Shown here piece after piece: positions 32,269 to 34,216 of a stretch of DNA of 34,216 nt. The notes below the pieces were generated by a model. That model made no database searches. It saw only the letters and a program-made list of their open reading frames with translations, and was not told the DNA's origin. Source of the DNA: an uncultured Lachnospiraceae bacterium (GTDB taxonomy: Bacteria; Bacillota; Clostridia; Lachnospirales; Lachnospiraceae); assembly GCA_947629545.1 (NCBI GenBank), contig CANREE010000023.1:1-34216 (forward strand). The letters are read 5' to 3'. The position numbers were made by a program, and so were the translations under genes. Every line of letters starts with the position of its first letter. Within the stretch, counting starts at the first letter, position 1.

Positions 32269-33513
32269 CTACATAATTTCCTTCCTCCTGTACTCCCGGT
32301 AGATCACCGGCGGCAGCGCGGCCGACAAAATCACATAGAGCGCGACCGCAACCGGCAGCGCCCCGGTCACGATCCCTCCGAAGTCGAACAGGTCGAAATA
32401 CACGAGTTCCATGTTCAGCTCCAGAAGGCGGGCCGGCAGCAGGGCCAGGATCTTATCGATGATCACGGCGTCGAAGCTCATATTCTGTATGAAATTCGGC
32501 AGGAAAATAATGATGATCGGGGTCATCACGCCCAATACCGTCGAACGGCTCCACGCCGAGACGAGCATGGTCAGAAAGGCGATGAAAACGCATCCGATAT
32601 AGCCGCCCAGGATCACGATCAGGTAGGCCTGGGCGTTGGTCAGGTTGTAGAAGCTCTTCCATCTGTTAGAGGCCTGCAGCGGGCAGGACGCTCCGCAGAA
32701 GCCAAGATAGCCCAGCACGGTCAGCGAATAGACGAGGATCGCCGCCCAGTAGACAGCCGTTACGATCAGAAACCCCGCCGCCAGCTTGGCGCGGATGGCG
32801 CTGTTACGGCCATGGGCCGACGCGAAAAAGATCGAGTCCGATTTCCACTGAAATTCGTTGGAAAAGATCCCGGCCATCAGGTACCCAAGCACCATGATCA
32901 GGATCATACTGATCGTCGGATAATACGTCAGAACATTGTCCCAGCCCTGCATATAATCGACATAAAACGGCGTTTTCAGTGCTTCATATTGCCGGATCAT
33001 CCAGTCCTTTTCCGCGTCGGAGAACCGGTAATACGAGCCGTTTGTTTCATCCGCCAGAAATTCCTTCAAAAGCCTTACGCGGTTCGGATAGAATTCTCCC
33101 GCCATATCCGGCGTCAGGCTGTTGGCCCGGTAGTAATCCGACGTCTGGAAATCTTCGGCAAAATAATGATTCAGGAGGCCCCGGATCTCATGGATCCCCT
33201 GTCCCCAGCCGAAGGCGATATTGCTCAGCCTCACATCCTTTGAATTATACTCCGGCGTGGAGGTGATACGGAGATTTTCCTCGATCACCCGGCGGATCTT
33301 TTCCTCGTCCAGAATGCCGGACCACGCCCGCTGTGCGTCCCGTTTTTTCACCATCGCGCGGTAGCCTCTCTCCGTATCTCCGTTTTCATTGACCCACTCA
33401 CTGCTGCTGTTTGTGGCGAACCAGCAGGTGTACGCGGTCAGGACCAGCATGATCAGAAGCGCGATCACGCCGCCTTTTCTCGCAAATACTTTCTTGATCT
33501 CATACTTCACCAT
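32269..33513 (-). CDS. ABC transporter permease (ABC-2-like)
   Basis: A 414-residue membrane protein. One N-terminal transmembrane segment (about 15-33) is followed by an extracytoplasmic loop of roughly 170 residues. About five more hydrophobic segments follow, including YPTISMILIMVLGYLMAGIF and AYLIVILGGYIGCVFIAFL. This layout fits ABC-2-type exporter permeases linked to antibiotic-peptide resistance or lantibiotic immunity. The ATG at 33513 lies inside the end of the ATPase gene (14-bp overlap), so the two are translationally coupled. Longer readings to 33597 would only extend the overlap. Substrate unknown. Confidence 0.88.
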   Translation of the reverse strand: MVKYEIKKVFARKGGVIALLIMLVLTAYTCWFATNSSSEWVNENGDTERGYRAMVKKRDAQRAWSGILDEEKIRRVIEENLRITSTPEYNSKDVRLSNIAFGWGQGIHEIRGLLNHYFAEDFQTSDYYRANSLTPDMAGEFYPNRVRLLKEFLADETNGSYYRFSDAEKDWMIRQYEALKTPFYVDYMQGWDNVLTYYPTISMILIMVLGYLMAGIFSNEFQWKSDSIFFASAHGRNSAIRAKLAAGFLIVTAVYWAAILVYSLTVLGYLGFCGASCPLQASNRWKSFYNLTNAQAYLIVILGGYIGCVFIAFLTMLVSAWSRSTVLGVMTPIIIIFLPNFIQNMSFDAVIIDKILALLPARLLELNMELVYFDLFDFGGIVTGALPVAVALYVILSAALPPVIYREYRRKEIM

Positions 33514-34216
33514 TGCCGTCACCTGACCTTTCTCCGAAATGATAGAGGAAAACATCCTCCAGTGTGGTCTCCTGCAGATGGGCAGCCGTTCGGACACTGC
33601 CGTTTTCTGCTGTTACCAGACTGTTTATACTCTCAGTCGGTGTCTGTCGCCTCTGAATTTCTGCCGAAGCCGGCCCGCTCCCTGCGCTCGGCAGTGCAAC
33701 AGCCGGCGGTTCTGCGGACAGTATCCTTAGTTCCGCTCCATTCGGAACCGCCTTCACATTCGATACCTTATACCGGCGCAGATAGGCTTCCACGTCCTTC
33801 TTCGGCACCGTCAGGCTCCACACCTTCTCCGGCATGGAGGCGATCATCTCATCCGCCGTGCCGCGGCAGACAAACCTCCCATCCTTCATAAGCAAGATCT
33901 CTTTCGCGATATATTCCACGTCCGACACGATGTGGGTGGACAGAAGCACGATCCGTTCCTCCGACAGCTCGCTGATCAGGTTCCGGAAACGGATCCGCTC
34001 CGTCGGGTCCAGCCCGGCCGTCGGCTCATCCAGGATCAGGATCTGCGGGTCGTTGAGCATGGCCTGGGCGATCCCTGCGCGCCGCTTCATGCCGCCGGAC
34101 AGCTTCTTCATTTTCCGGCCGGAGGCCCTGTCAAGGCCAACCTGCCGGATCAGCTCCGCTGTGCGCCGCTTTGCCACCACGGGCCGAAGGCCCTTGATGG
34201 ACGCGATGTAGAGCAG
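33500..34216 (-). CDS. ABC transporter ATP-binding protein (partial, 5' end outside window)
   Basis: The 3' 238 codons of an ABC ATPase; the frame stays open to the window edge. The signature LSGGMKRRAGIAQAML, Walker B ILILDEPTAGLD and H-loop LLSTHIVSDVE are present. Walker A lies beyond the edge. The C-terminal part shows the usual regulatory tail (KEILLMKDGRFVCRGTADEMI, then ETTLEDVFLYHFGE). A Pro/Ala/Ser-rich stretch of about 40 residues between these looks like an insertion. It powers the permease encoded immediately downstream. Exporters of this kind often move antimicrobial peptides or lipids; no substrate clue is visible here. Confidence 0.93.
   Translation of the reverse strand: MLYIASIKGLRPVVAKRRTAELIRQVGLDRASGRKMKKLSGGMKRRAGIAQAMLNDPQILILDEPTAGLDPTERIRFRNLISELSEERIVLLSTHIVSDVEYIAKEILLMKDGRFVCRGTADEMIASMPEKVWSLTVPKKDVEAYLRRYKVSNVKAVPNGAELRILSAEPPAVALPSAGSGPASAEIQRRQTPTESINSLVTAENGSVRTAAHLQETTLEDVFLYHFGERSGDGNGEV

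Overview
The window looks like a chromosomal segment from a Clostridia bacterium, most likely a Lachnospiraceae member. The basis is the mid-GC sequence, strong AGGAGG-type ribosome binding sites, the SepF/YggS/RodA/MreCD/MinCDE envelope gene set, the DUF4179-type anti-sigma factor and the SdpR-like repressor. The genus cannot be read from this sequence. Every gene I can support lies on the minus strand, so transcription runs from high to low coordinates. No tRNA, rRNA, CRISPR array or intact transposase is visible.

Core block (about 1-21,000). In transcription order: a 3' fragment of a metallo-beta-lactamase-fold gene, miaA, a methionine gamma-lyase family enzyme, radC-mreC-mreD-PBP2-minC-minD-minE-rodA-mgsA, a lipoprotein D-Ala-D-Ala carboxypeptidase, a small P-loop protein, a HlyD-like single-pass protein, yggS-sepF-aroB-lspA-rluA, a cytidylate-kinase-like protein, and a long secreted NlpC/P60-type protein. 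Many genes touch or overlap (TAATG, ATGA, GTGA), so this is largely an elongation/division/envelope super-operon. PBP2, RodA and MreCD build the lateral wall. MinCDE and SepF place and assemble the divisome. The carboxypeptidase and NlpC/P60 protein trim peptidoglycan, and LspA matures lipoproteins. Notable absences are mreB between radC and mreC, and ylmH/divIVA between sepF and lspA.

Breakpoint (about 20,990-21,590). The metallo-hydrolase gene next to miaA keeps only its C-terminal third. Its 5' part is replaced by about 230 bp of consecutive stem-loops, ending in a good RBS and a TTG start that now reads out of frame into the fragment. This looks like the scar of a mobile or structured-RNA element and separates the housekeeping block from accessory genes.

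Accessory block (about 21,590-34,216). This holds a YhfC-type membrane protease, a 41-codon remnant, an SdpR-like autorepressor with a near-perfect promoter and a 27-bp palindromic operator, an ECF sigma/anti-sigma pair, an XRE regulator with a lipoprotein, an esterase, a methyltransferase, an iron-sulfur-flavoprotein-like reductase, a DUF4143-type AAA ATPase, a GNAT acetyltransferase, and an ABC transporter whose ATPase runs off the right edge. These are small, independently promoted units typical of a regulatory/stress-response island.
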